Positions 1-6,868 of a stretch of 14,717 bases of DNA are shown here, one piece after another. A program made the position numbers and the translations under genes. The notes under the pieces were generated by a model that made no database searches, was not told the origin of the DNA, and was given only the letters and a program-made list of their open reading frames with translations. Source of the stretch: an uncultured Bacteroidales bacterium (lineage in GTDB: Bacteria; Bacteroidota; Bacteroidia; Bacteroidales; Muribaculaceae); the NCBI GenBank assembly GCA_945828175.1, contig CALZQD010000012.1:1-14717 (forward strand). The letters run 5' to 3'. Numbering within the stretch: position 1 is the stretch's first letter; each line of letters starts with the position of its first letter.

Positions 1-994
1 ATTCCCTGTCGCTATATTGCGGGCCGTTGCCGCGTCTGACCGCGAAGGCCGGGGCTTTCATCTCTACTACGCGCAGGCACTCGGGCGAGTCGCCGTCGGC
101 TGTCGGACGAAGTTTGTCGGGGAGATTGTCGTAAGTGACAGGCGTGATGACAGCGCAGGGCGGATAGCCGAGAAGCGTCCACATCACCATATCGGCGGCA
201 TCGGCGGGAGCATTGACGCCCTCGATGACGATAGAGGCCGTCGACGAGCGGCGGGGCACAAAGTCGAGGTCGACGACCCAGCGCTCGGGTCCGTCGGCAT
301 AATCGCGGCCGATGAGCGAGTGGTAGAACGAGCGGCTGACGCGCTCGGTGAGCAGCTCGGGCGAAATTTTCCCGGCCGTAATCTCGTCGGCGAGCAGCCG
401 GCGGGTGTTCTCATATCTGATGTAGCCGTAGCCCTCGTCTTCCTCGCGGCTGACAGAGAAATTGGTGCGCACGAGAAGGCCCTCGGGGGCGTCGGCGGCG
501 TCGAAGCGCTTATAGCCGTAGTCGTCGGTCTCGAAGTAGGCCGCTCCGCCGAAGGCATCAATCACGCCGAAGTTTGCCTGAACGCCCATTGGCCGGGGCA
601 GAGTGTCGAGCAGAGCGGCGAAATCGTCGGCAGTGCGGCAGCGTTTCAGCGCGAGAGCCATGACGGCGCCCTCACGGTCTTTATAGACGGCTGTGTCGGG
701 CGCGAGATTATACGAGGCCGTATTCATCACGGCAAAACCCTCGCTGTTGAAGCCCATCCAGGCGTCGGCCAGAGCCGTGTCGCCGCTGTTATATAGGGCG
801 ATATAACCGAAAGAGCCGTCGGCAGGCTCGACGCGCTCGACGAAATTACGCTCGGCACTCGTGTCGCGGTGTTTCCACAGCAGCGGCCGCCCCGTGGCGC
901 TCGCCCGCGCCGAAACGACCATCGACGTGCACGCCGCGATTTCGCCTACCGCCGCCAGAACGACGCATATAAGTAAGAATAGTTTTTTCATCAT
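1..994 (-). CDS. Secreted Ntn-hydrolase, C45 / linear amide C-N hydrolase-like (3' end outside window)
   Basis: Read on the minus strand from ATG at 994 (a second in-frame ATG follows at 991), the frame stays open for about 331 codons to the window edge, so the C-terminus is missing. The protein starts with a hydrophobic signal sequence (MKKLFLLICVVLAAVG) followed directly by AACTSMVVSARASATGRPL and then LWKHRDTS. A Cys-Thr-Ser right after the signal, then a 'tGRPLLwKhRDT' block, is the hallmark of Ntn-hydrolases related to isopenicillin-N acyltransferase (peptidase family C45) and to choloylglycine/carcinine hydrolases; the Cys becomes the N-terminal nucleophile after processing. A downstream 'FGVIDAFGGAAYFETDDYGYKRFDA' region is also typical. 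The likely role is hydrolysis of an amide bond in a small substrate outside the cytoplasm; the substrate cannot be told. It lies 12 bases after the gene ending at 1007, but has the GC-rich codon use of the wider genome. The nucleophile Cys could also be read as a lipobox Cys. Confidence 0.8.
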   Translation of the reverse strand, partial: MMKKLFLLICVVLAAVGEIAACTSMVVSARASATGRPLLWKHRDTSAERNFVERVEPADGSFGYIALYNSGDTALADAWMGFNSEGFAVMNTASYNLAPDTAVYKDREGAVMALALKRCRTADDFAALLDTLPRPMGVQANFGVIDAFGGAAYFETDDYGYKRFDAADAPEGLLVRTNFSVSREEDEGYGYIRYENTRRLLADEITAGKISPELLTERVSRSFYHSLIGRDYADGPERWVVDLDFVPRRSSTASIVIEGVNAPADAADMVMWTLLGYPPCAVITPVTYDNLPDKLRPTADGDSPECLRVVEMKAPAFAVRRGNGPQYSDRE

Positions 995-998
995 AGCA

Positions 999-1006
999 CA
1001 AAGATA
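999..1006 (-). promoter_or_regulatory. Possible -7 promoter box of the Ntn-hydrolase gene
   Basis: On the minus strand TATCTTTG matches the Bacteroidota -7 consensus TAnnTTTG. It sits between the stop codon of the upstream gene (1007-1009) and the ATG at 994. No good -33 TTTG is seen about 20 bases further upstream. If used, transcription would start at or within a base or two of the ATG, giving a leaderless or nearly leaderless message. Confidence 0.35.
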
Positions 1007-2311
1007 CTAATTATTTATAAAATCATATAACAGCATCCTGTAGACAGGTTCCGGAACAAAAACCGTATTCAAGCGTGCACCGATTTTATCCTCGCTTATC
1101 ACAACCGAATCCACGGTATAATCTTTTTTGAGATAGACGATTTTTTTAGGCTTACCGGTATATGAAGCAATTGTTTCAGGCGTAAACAATGTTGAGTCAG
1201 ATATACTCCAATCATTACATTTCAAGACAATAAAGCCCTCGGTAACACCTTTATTTATGAGCGCCGAAGGGGTATCTGCACTCGTCATCGGTGTAGCAAA
1301 TGTCAGCAGCTTGGTACTGTTTTTGGGAAATTCTTTATACTGCGTATAAGTCGTAGTGGTTGGAAAATTATCGTTTATTCCGGCATATTTCTTATAGGCC
1401 TTCATGAACAACAAATCGCAAAAATTCAATGTCGGCATTGATTTGAAGTTATCGTTCAAAATTTGCGCGGTCTCAGATAAACCATTTATTGAATCTGAAT
1501 CAATTATAAGGCGATTGGCCATATTTATTCGACTGCACAAAAGAGTAGGAGCGATATCAAGTCGATAGGAACTTAACCGACGATAATCGCCTAAATATAA
1601 ATGATTCATCTTAATATTAATCTCTTCGACATCATACATATCTGCCTCGTTGGGATGCTCTTTATCAAATGAGAGATAATTGGCAATGACTTCATTGACA
1701 TAATCACTATCGCCAAAATACAAACATGCCAATTCAAGGCTCTCTTCAAAATCGTGATTTAAACTAATATATGATGCAAGGGCATACAACTGACAGATAT
1801 GATGATACAGATAATCATCATATCTCGAATATTCAGCACTATGTCCTTTGTTCAACCACTGCTGAAGTAGTCGGTTGATGAAGTTCATCGGCTTATATTC
1901 TCCCCTATCGCAGACTATTTCTTTAAAAATATTCTTAGCAGCAATTGTATCTCCTTTTTTGACCAAAATCCCGGCTCTATGATATTCAGTGAATACATTC
2001 TTATCATAAGTATCTTCATAGCTGTCGAGTGCCATCATTGCCGAATCATACAAATTTAAATTTTCATATTCAAAAATAATCCGGCTCCTGATCAGTCTTT
2101 CTTCGTTTCTATACAGCCCACTATTCTCCAGCAATTTATTTAGCATTACAATTCTTTTATCCGCATCAGGCAACGAATCTATATGTCGTTGTAAAACCGC
2201 ATTTTCATGACGATGTTTTTCGTCTTGAGAATCAGACCAGCGAATCCATATAACCAAAGCTACTAATATTAGTATCGGTATAATACAACCGAGATGTGCG
2301 GGCTTTTTCAT
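1007..2311 (-). CDS. Membrane-anchored helical-repeat protein with PDZ-like C-terminus, partner of TIR protein
   Basis: 434 residues, not recognised as a named family. A single membrane helix lies at about residues 8-25 (CIIPILILVALVIWIRW), followed by a charged stretch, so most of the protein is probably outside the cytoplasm. Residues of about 35-310 are helix-rich with TPR-like spacing (for example around 80-135, including 'YDSAMMALDSYEDTYDK' and 'GDTIAAKNIFKEIV'). The C-terminal part, about 342-415, resembles a degenerate PDZ domain: 'TPSALINKGVTEGFIVLKCND' echoes the 'sPA..aGl..Gd.Il..N' core, and it ends in a strand plus 'KIGARL', as in site-2-protease-type PDZ domains. No catalytic motif is seen. 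Its ATG overlaps the stop of the upstream TIR gene (ATGA at 2308-2311), implying translational coupling. Codons are clearly AT-rich compared with genes on either side, consistent with horizontal acquisition. The PDZ assignment is a tentative inference from the pattern. Confidence 0.8.
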   Translation of the reverse strand: MKKPAHLGCIIPILILVALVIWIRWSDSQDEKHRHENAVLQRHIDSLPDADKRIVMLNKLLENSGLYRNEERLIRSRIIFEYENLNLYDSAMMALDSYEDTYDKNVFTEYHRAGILVKKGDTIAAKNIFKEIVCDRGEYKPMNFINRLLQQWLNKGHSAEYSRYDDYLYHHICQLYALASYISLNHDFEESLELACLYFGDSDYVNEVIANYLSFDKEHPNEADMYDVEEINIKMNHLYLGDYRRLSSYRLDIAPTLLCSRINMANRLIIDSDSINGLSETAQILNDNFKSMPTLNFCDLLFMKAYKKYAGINDNFPTTTTYTQYKEFPKNSTKLLTFATPMTSADTPSALINKGVTEGFIVLKCNDWSISDSTLFTPETIASYTGKPKKIVYLKKDYTVDSVVISEDKIGARLNTVFVPEPVYRMLLYDFINN

Positions 2312-3312
2312 TCGATAATCAGCTGACGGTTAACACTGCTATATTTATAATTAATGACATTCTGCCAAAACGACAACTTTTCGATATTATCCCGAATTAT
2401 TTTTGTTCTATACCTTGGGAATATCATTCTTTCGACAGTGCATCCGAGACCGACCCCGGCGACAACTGCGACAGCCGCGCCGATATATGCAAGATACTGT
2501 TTACCGTTATGAGGCTTATATTTCGACTTCATTATCTGATAGATCCAGGCAACGGCAGTACTCCAGAATCCGACTTTGAAAGCGGCATTCTCCGAGATGG
2601 AGATTGAATGGGCGTTATCGCGTGACATAGATATTTTCGTTATATCCGAATTTTCAGGATTATAGATCACAAATGTATTATGTGATATCGGGTAATAAAA
2701 AACACCGTTTTGTTCGCACACATGGTCCGCGGCCTCAGCCACGGCATCTTCATAAGAGGTGAAATTGTTGTCATAGACATACATTCCAATCCCCGAAAGC
2801 AGGCTGACGACAAGATAAATCGAAATAACAGCCAAAGGGAATGCAATCCAGTCTTTCAGACTTGTCGTCCTCTTTTTTGTAAATTCATGCAATTTGTTTT
2901 TCAACGCCAAAGGATCTTCGGCATGCGCTATAATTGAATTCTGCAGCTTTAATGATTTCAAATCATTGTGGAACGCGATAGCATTGATATCTATATCATC
3001 GTATAAAACCGGAATAATAGTAAGATTTTTATTTATAGCTCTGCGTATTTCTTCATAATAATAGTCAATCTCATTTGAATCGACCTTCTTACTAAAAGAA
3101 TTTTCCGAGACCAGAAGCACGAAATATTTGGATGTTGACAAGGCTTCTTCAATATAGTCGGGAAAGGGGCCTTGATGAATCTCATGTGTGTCAAGAAAAA
3201 TGCGATTATCATCAAACCATTCTGTAAGGTATGAACGGATTAAGGTTGCCCGGTCTGCCGAATCCGAACGCCGATAACTTATAAATATATCATACTGACC
3301 TTTACCTGCCAT
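2308..3312 (-). CDS. TIR-domain protein with membrane segments
   Basis: 334 residues. Residues 1 to about 145 form a TIR domain: box 1 'YDIFISYRRSD' (7-17), 'RIFLDTHEIHQGPFPDYIEEAL' (37-58) with the usual Asp and G-x-F-x-x-x-I pattern, then 'YFVLLVSENSF' (63-73) and 'YYYEEIRRAINKNLTIIPVL' (84-103). By alignment to other bacterial TIRs, Glu88 (or Glu87) is where the catalytic NADase glutamate would fall; that is inference. Hydrophobic segments follow at about 156-180 and 274-292, with a possible third at 247-262. Between the first and second lies a polar stretch (about 181-245) that could be an extracytoplasmic sensing region. TIR domains of bacteria act in NAD-consuming immunity or signalling, or as scaffolds. 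The gene is coupled by a 4-base ATGA overlap to the following membrane protein gene and shares its AT-rich composition. It faces away from the plus-strand operon starting at 3489. The TIR call is strong; the effector role is not shown. Confidence 0.88.
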   Translation of the reverse strand: MAGKGQYDIFISYRRSDSADRATLIRSYLTEWFDDNRIFLDTHEIHQGPFPDYIEEALSTSKYFVLLVSENSFSKKVDSNEIDYYYEEIRRAINKNLTIIPVLYDDIDINAIAFHNDLKSLKLQNSIIAHAEDPLALKNKLHEFTKKRTTSLKDWIAFPLAVISIYLVVSLLSGIGMYVYDNNFTSYEDAVAEAADHVCEQNGVFYYPISHNTFVIYNPENSDITKISMSRDNAHSISISENAAFKVGFWSTAVAWIYQIMKSKYKPHNGKQYLAYIGAAVAVVAGVGLGCTVERMIFPRYRTKIIRDNIEKLSFWQNVINYKYSSVNRQLIIE

Positions 3313-3372
3313 AATTTTTTACGTATTAGTTGGCTACATTATTTCGTTTCAGCATTGTCGATGTCTTTTGGA

Positions 3373-3380
3373 CAAATTTA
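3373..3380 (-). promoter_or_regulatory. Possible -7 promoter box of the TIR gene
   Basis: On the minus strand TAAATTTG matches TAnnTTTG, about 60 bases upstream of the TIR gene ATG (3312). A TTTG lies upstream but only 12 bases away, closer than the usual spacing of about 20, so the -33 element is not convincing. The surrounding stretch is very AT-rich, so a chance match is possible. Confidence 0.3.
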
Positions 3381-3457
3381 ATATTTTTAATTCAAACTAT
3401 CTTTAGAATTATTGGCAGTTTTTTCACTATTTCAACCGTAGAAACAAGTATTCTTAT

Positions 3458-3465
3458 TATTTTTG
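3458..3465 (+). promoter_or_regulatory. Possible -7 promoter box of the metalloprotease-thioesterase-dprA operon
   Basis: TATTTTTG matches TAnnTTTG and lies 23 bases before the ATG at 3489, a normal distance for a Bacteroidota promoter. The -33 region is weak (TTTC near 3430). The 176-base divergent region 3313-3488 would then carry promoters for both the TIR gene and this operon. The position of this box inside a longer possible reading frame (from TTG at 3330) is one reason to prefer the ATG at 3489. Confidence 0.45.
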
Positions 3466-3488
3466 TAAGAAGAATTTGTATAAAACTT

Positions 3489-4238
3489 ATGAGCAAAACG
3501 TCGAATTACCTTGGCAGCAGCCGGAATATCGGCAGCGCCGGCAAACTCGAAGGCAAAATATATCTGCTGACTGTCTTTGAGGCCGAAGAAGAGTGGGCCT
3601 ACGAGGACAAAATGAAATATTACCAAAAGATACGCGAGGCCCAGCAATGGCTTATCAACGAGGCGCGCCGCTATGGCAAGAACATATGCTTCGAAGACGG
3701 CTGCTTCGGCCTCGAGGAGACTATAATCATACCCGAAATCAAGGTCGGCGGCGGCACAAGCAACGAAGACGTCGACATCATCGAACCGATACTCATCAAG
3801 CTCGGCTACAAAGGCAATCTCGACTTCATGGACTGGGTGAGGGCCAACATCGAGTGCGACCACTGCGTCGTGCTCGTCGTCGTCAACAAGGCCGGACGCT
3901 CTTATGCCCTGTCGCACTGCGAGAAAACAGCCCCGAAGTTCTATCTCGAGAGCTGCTTCCTGCACACACGCTACGCATCGGGACAGCCAGCCTACCCCGC
4001 CTCGATTGCCCACGAGATATGCCACTGCTTCGGCGCCTGGGACCTCTACGACACCTGGCAGACGTCGCAGGAAATCGACCGACTGGCCTCGCTCCACTAC
4101 CCCAACTCGATCATGCACCGCCTCGACGCCGACATCAACCGCCTGACCATCGACGAGGTGACAGCCTGGCGCGTAGGTCTGACCGAGACGCATCACGAAT
4201 TTTTCGACAATTTCGCTCCATCGACTGAAAGACAATGA
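3489..4238 (+). CDS. Putative zinc metalloprotease with HExxHxxGxxD motif
   Basis: 249 residues from ATG 3489. The motif HEICHCFGAWD (175-185) gives the zinc ligands His175, His179 and probably Asp185, and catalytic Glu176. It is followed after about 22 residues by 'NSIMH' (206-210), a plausible Met-turn, so the fold is likely metzincin-like. The preceding 'AYPASIA' and following 'DLYDTW' strengthen this. No signal peptide is seen with this start, so the enzyme may be cytoplasmic. A frame extension to a TTG at 3330 would add 53 very hydrophobic residues; I reject it because that stretch is AT-rich, looks intergenic and holds a promoter box. The protein is Cys-rich for a metalloprotease (for example Cys67, 72, 123, 126, 144, 156, 178, 180). 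Its stop overlaps the ATG of the thioesterase gene by four bases (4235-4238). The substrate is unknown and I do not recognise a named family. Confidence 0.8.
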   Translation: MSKTSNYLGSSRNIGSAGKLEGKIYLLTVFEAEEEWAYEDKMKYYQKIREAQQWLINEARRYGKNICFEDGCFGLEETIIIPEIKVGGGTSNEDVDIIEPILIKLGYKGNLDFMDWVRANIECDHCVVLVVVNKAGRSYALSHCEKTAPKFYLESCFLHTRYASGQPAYPASIAHEICHCFGAWDLYDTWQTSQEIDRLASLHYPNSIMHRLDADINRLTIDEVTAWRVGLTETHHEFFDNFAPSTERQ

Positions 4239-4651
4239 AAAAAGACAAGAAATATATCTTCGAGATGCCCATCAAAGTGCGCGACTACGAGGTCGACGCC
4301 GAGGGCATCGTCAACAACGCCGTCTACCTCCACTATCTCGAGCACACCCGCCACGAGTTCTGTGAGAGCGCGGGCATGAGATTCCGCGACATGCACAACG
4401 AAGGCCTCGATCCGGTGCTGTCGCGCGTCGAAATCAACTACCACAGCCCGCTCGGCCTGGGCGACTCGATGGTCAGCTGCCTGAATCTCAGACGCCGCGG
4501 GCCGCAGTTTATCTTCGAGCAGGACATTTACCGCCCCGACGGCACGCCCGTCGTTACGGCCAAAGTCGGCGTCGTCTGCCTGCAGAACGGACGCCTCAGC
4601 CGAGGCGAACGCCTCGCCGAGGCTTTCAAAGACTACCTTGGCGATGACTGA
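4235..4651 (+). CDS. Acyl-CoA thioesterase, hot-dog fold (4HBT / YbgC-like)
   Basis: 138 residues, the usual length of single-domain 4-hydroxybenzoyl-CoA-thioesterase-family proteins. The N-terminal block 'VRDYEVDAEGIVNNAVYLHY' (15-34), followed by LEHTRHEF, is the family signature: Asp21 is in the catalytic position, followed by the G-x-V-N/H-N-A segment that starts the central helix. The C-terminal half ('GPQFIFEQDIYR', 'VTAKVGVVCL') gives the remaining strands of the fold. The expected reaction is hydrolysis of an acyl-CoA thioester in the cytoplasm; the physiological acyl group cannot be told. It overlaps the metalloprotease gene by 4 bases and dprA by 8 bases, so the three are almost certainly co-transcribed and translationally coupled. 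From memory, a 4HBT protein immediately ahead of dprA also occurs in other Bacteroidota. Confidence 0.92.
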   Translation: MKKDKKYIFEMPIKVRDYEVDAEGIVNNAVYLHYLEHTRHEFCESAGMRFRDMHNEGLDPVLSRVEINYHSPLGLGDSMVSCLNLRRRGPQFIFEQDIYRPDGTPVVTAKVGVVCLQNGRLSRGERLAEAFKDYLGDD

Positions 4652-5759
4652 CAGCGCGCTGACATATAAAATCGCCTTCTCGTCGCTGCGCGGCGTCAAC
4701 GTCGCCGGCGGCCGCCGACTGCTCGGCGTCACCGGCTCGCCCGAAAACTTCTTCAGGCTTTCTGACGGCGAACTTGCCGCATCGACCGGGCTCGACAGCG
4801 CGCTGACAGCAAGCGCTTACCGCCGCAGTCTGCTCGATGGTGCGTCGGCCGAGAGGACTTTCGTCGACACCAACCGCATAAGGACGATGTTTTTCGACGA
4901 CGCGGGCTATCCGGCACGCTTGAGTGAATGCGACGACGCGCCGGCGATGCTCTACGGCGTCGGCGACTGCAATCTCGACGCGCGCCACATCATCGCCATC
5001 GTCGGCACCCGCCGCGCGACAGCCTACGGGATACGCTTCACCGGCGAACTCGTCGCGTCGCTGGCCGAAAAGCTCGACGACCTGCTGATTGTCAGCGGCC
5101 TGGCCTACGGCATCGACATCGCCGCCCACCGCGCGTCTCTTGAGGCCGGAGTACCGACCGTCGCCGTCGTGGCTCACGGCCTCAACACCATCTACCCCGC
5201 CGAACACCGCATGACCGCCCGCAAGATGGTCGGCGAAGGCGGTGCCATCCTGTCGGAATACCGCTCTGACTCGGTGACACATCCCGGCAACTTCCTGGCC
5301 CGCAACCGCATCGTCGCAGGTCTGAGCGACTGCGTCGTCGTTGTCGAGAGCGACCTGCGCGGCGGCGCCATGACGACGGCACGACTCGGAGCCGCATATA
5401 ACCGCGAGGTGATGGCCGTGCCCGGCCGCACGACCGACCCCTATAGCCGCGGCTGCAACCAGCTGATCTCCAATGAGACGGCGCGCATCATCACCTCGGC
5501 CGACGACCTGATTGCCGCCATGGGCTGGCACGAGCGTCAGCCCGAAGGAACACAGCAGACCCTGACGCTCGAACTCGACCCCGAAAGCGCGCGCGTCGTC
5601 GGCTACATTGCCTCGAATCCGGGCGTCACGGTCAACGACATCTGCGCCGGACTGGCGATGCCCTACAGTCGCCTGAGCGCTCTGCTCTTCGACCTCGAGA
5701 TGTCTGACGCCGTGACTGCGCTGCCGGGCGGCCGGTATGAGGTAATGACGAAGCTTTGA
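4644..5759 (+). CDS. dprA: DNA-processing protein DprA (Smf)
   Basis: 371 residues from ATG 4644, which lies inside the end of the thioesterase gene (8-base overlap); a TTG two codons upstream is less likely. DprA binds single-stranded DNA taken up during transformation and loads RecA. Domains: N-terminal helical SAM-like region (about 1-75); extended Rossmann-like DprA core (about 80-290) with 'IAIVGTRRATAYG' (117-129), 'SGLAYGIDIAAHRASLEAG' (151-169), 'PGNFLARNRIVAGLSD' (215-229) and 'GGAMTTARLGAAYNREVMAVPG' (240-261); C-terminal winged-helix region (about 310-371) with 'GVTVNDICAGLAMPYSRLSALLFDLEM'. All core motifs are intact and the length is normal for the phylum. DprA is widely conserved even where natural competence is unknown, so its presence does not prove competence. 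No terminator is evident in the 91 bases before the next gene. Confidence 0.96.
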   Translation: MTDSALTYKIAFSSLRGVNVAGGRRLLGVTGSPENFFRLSDGELAASTGLDSALTASAYRRSLLDGASAERTFVDTNRIRTMFFDDAGYPARLSECDDAPAMLYGVGDCNLDARHIIAIVGTRRATAYGIRFTGELVASLAEKLDDLLIVSGLAYGIDIAAHRASLEAGVPTVAVVAHGLNTIYPAEHRMTARKMVGEGGAILSEYRSDSVTHPGNFLARNRIVAGLSDCVVVVESDLRGGAMTTARLGAAYNREVMAVPGRTTDPYSRGCNQLISNETARIITSADDLIAAMGWHERQPEGTQQTLTLELDPESARVVGYIASNPGVTVNDICAGLAMPYSRLSALLFDLEMSDAVTALPGGRYEVMTKL

Positions 5760-5850
5760 ATTGCGCATCAGACACAACATCAGGGCGGTCAACAACGTTT
5801 AATTAAATATGACAATACATTAACACAACAACATAAAACACCAAACAGCC

Positions 5851-6726
5851 ATGACGAAACATTTCATACCCGAGTCGGAGCTCATCATCAATCCCGACGG
5901 CTCCGTTTTCCATCTCCACCTCAGCCCGTCGCAGCTCACCGACAAAGTAATACTTGTCGGCGACCCCGGTCGCGTCAATATGGTAGCCGAATTTTTCGAC
6001 ACCATCGACTACGACGTCAGTTCGCGCGAGTTCCACACCATAGGAGGCACTTATAAAGGCAACCCGATCATGTGTCTGAGCCACGGCATCGGTCCCGACA
6101 ACATCGACATAGTCATCAACGAACTCGACGCTCTGGCAAACATCGACTTCAAGACACGCGAGGTCAAGGAAACGCCGCTAGTGCTCACCCTCGTCAGAAT
6201 CGGCACATCGGGCGCCCTTCAGCCCGAGTTAAGCCTCGGCACACCCGTCATCGCCGAGAAAGCCATCGGTTTTGACGGCGTGCTCAACTACTACGCCGGC
6301 CGCAACGAAGTCGCCGACCAGGAATTCGAGCATGCCTTCTGCCACCACGTCAAATGGAATCCGCTGTGGGCCAAGCCCTACGTCGTCGACGCCGACAGCG
6401 AGCTCGTCGACCGCATCGCCGGTGACGACATGGTGCGCGGCAACACAATCTCGGCCGTTGGCTTCTATGGACCGCAAGGTCGCCGCCTGAGACTGCCGCT
6501 GGCCAATCCCGACCTCAACAGCCTCATCGAGGCCTTCGAGTATAAGGGACGCCACATCACCAACTACGAGATGGAAAGCGCGCCGCTGCAGGGTCTCTCG
6601 CGTCTGATGGGCCACAAGGCAATGACCGTCTGCTCGATAATCGCAAACCGCTTCAACACCGTCGCCAACCCCAACTACAAATCGGGCATCCGCGACCTCG
6701 TCGCCACCGTCCTCGAGCGCATCTGA
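5851..6726 (+). CDS. Nucleoside phosphorylase, uridine phosphorylase (Udp)-like
   Basis: 291 residues, PNP/UDP phosphorylase family. These enzymes cleave nucleosides with phosphate to a free base and (deoxy)ribose-1-phosphate in salvage. Visible motifs: phosphate-binding 'VGDPGR' (36-41); 'LSHGIGPDNIDIVINEL' (76-92); 'LVRIGTSGALQPEL' (114-127), which matches the uridine phosphorylase 'vRIGTtGaiQp' block; and 'NYEMESAPLQGLSRLMGH' (238-255), matching the ribose-binding 'yEMEsa' motif. The last two blocks favour a uridine rather than purine specificity. It is about 40 residues longer than E. coli Udp, the extra length including an N-terminal extension and an insert near 100-112. The 91-base upstream gap (5760-5850) holds no clear TAnnTTTG box; a terminator follows at 6754, so it appears to be a single-gene unit or the end of the upstream operon. 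Confidence 0.92.
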   Translation: MTKHFIPESELIINPDGSVFHLHLSPSQLTDKVILVGDPGRVNMVAEFFDTIDYDVSSREFHTIGGTYKGNPIMCLSHGIGPDNIDIVINELDALANIDFKTREVKETPLVLTLVRIGTSGALQPELSLGTPVIAEKAIGFDGVLNYYAGRNEVADQEFEHAFCHHVKWNPLWAKPYVVDADSELVDRIAGDDMVRGNTISAVGFYGPQGRRLRLPLANPDLNSLIEAFEYKGRHITNYEMESAPLQGLSRLMGHKAMTVCSIIANRFNTVANPNYKSGIRDLVATVLERI

Positions 6727-6752
6727 CAAGACGCGACGACAGCAACGAACAG

Positions 6753-6788
6753 AGCCGCAGACCGCTCTCAGCAGCGTCTGCGGCTTTT
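6753..6788 (+). terminator. Intrinsic terminator after the nucleoside phosphorylase gene
   Basis: A perfect 9-base stem, GCCGCAGAC (6754-6762) with GTCTGCGGC (6776-6784), has a 13-base loop and is followed by TTTT. The flanking A6753 and T6785 can add a pair. It separates the phosphorylase from the operon starting at 6869. Confidence 0.88.
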
Positions 6789-6812
6789 ATATGGCCCGGC
6801 ATATAGCTTTAA

Positions 6813-6844
6813 TTTTAAAGAACACGTTTTTTTTATTATCTTTG
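6813..6844 (+). promoter_or_regulatory. Promoter of the small membrane protein-dxs-trkA-trkH operon
   Basis: TATCTTTG (6837-6844) is an exact TAnnTTTG -7 box. A TTTT (6813-6816) lies 20 bases upstream in the place expected for the -33 TTTG, one base off consensus. The -7 box ends 24 bases before the ATG at 6869, which gives a short leader. It is preceded by the terminator of the upstream gene, so this is a natural operon start. Confidence 0.6.
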
Positions 6845-6868
6845 CCTCCATCTTAATACGAACCGACA

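Noticed and set aside
17..796. Long plus-strand reading frame over the Ntn-hydrolase region
   Set aside because: The minus strand encodes a recognisable signal peptide and Ntn-hydrolase motif; the plus frame has no family features and is an antisense shadow of GC-rich codons.
3330..3488. Upstream extension of the metalloprotease from a TTG start
   Set aside because: It would be AT-rich and hydrophobic throughout, contains a TAnnTTTG box, and an ATG with a normal promoter distance exists at 3489.
5526..5541. TGGCACGAGCG resembling a -24 element inside dprA
   Set aside because: The -12 half reads TCAGC rather than TTGC, and it is inside a coding region with no gene start nearby.
4626..5795. 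389-residue minus-strand frame opposite dprA
   Set aside because: It mirrors the dprA codons, is rich in Arg/Ala/Val/Gly/Asp typical of antisense frames, and dprA itself is certain.
5760..5850. Promoter or terminator between dprA and the nucleoside phosphorylase
   Set aside because: The AT-rich gap has no clear TAnnTTTG box and no stem followed by T, only a TTTAATTAAA palindrome, so nothing is called.
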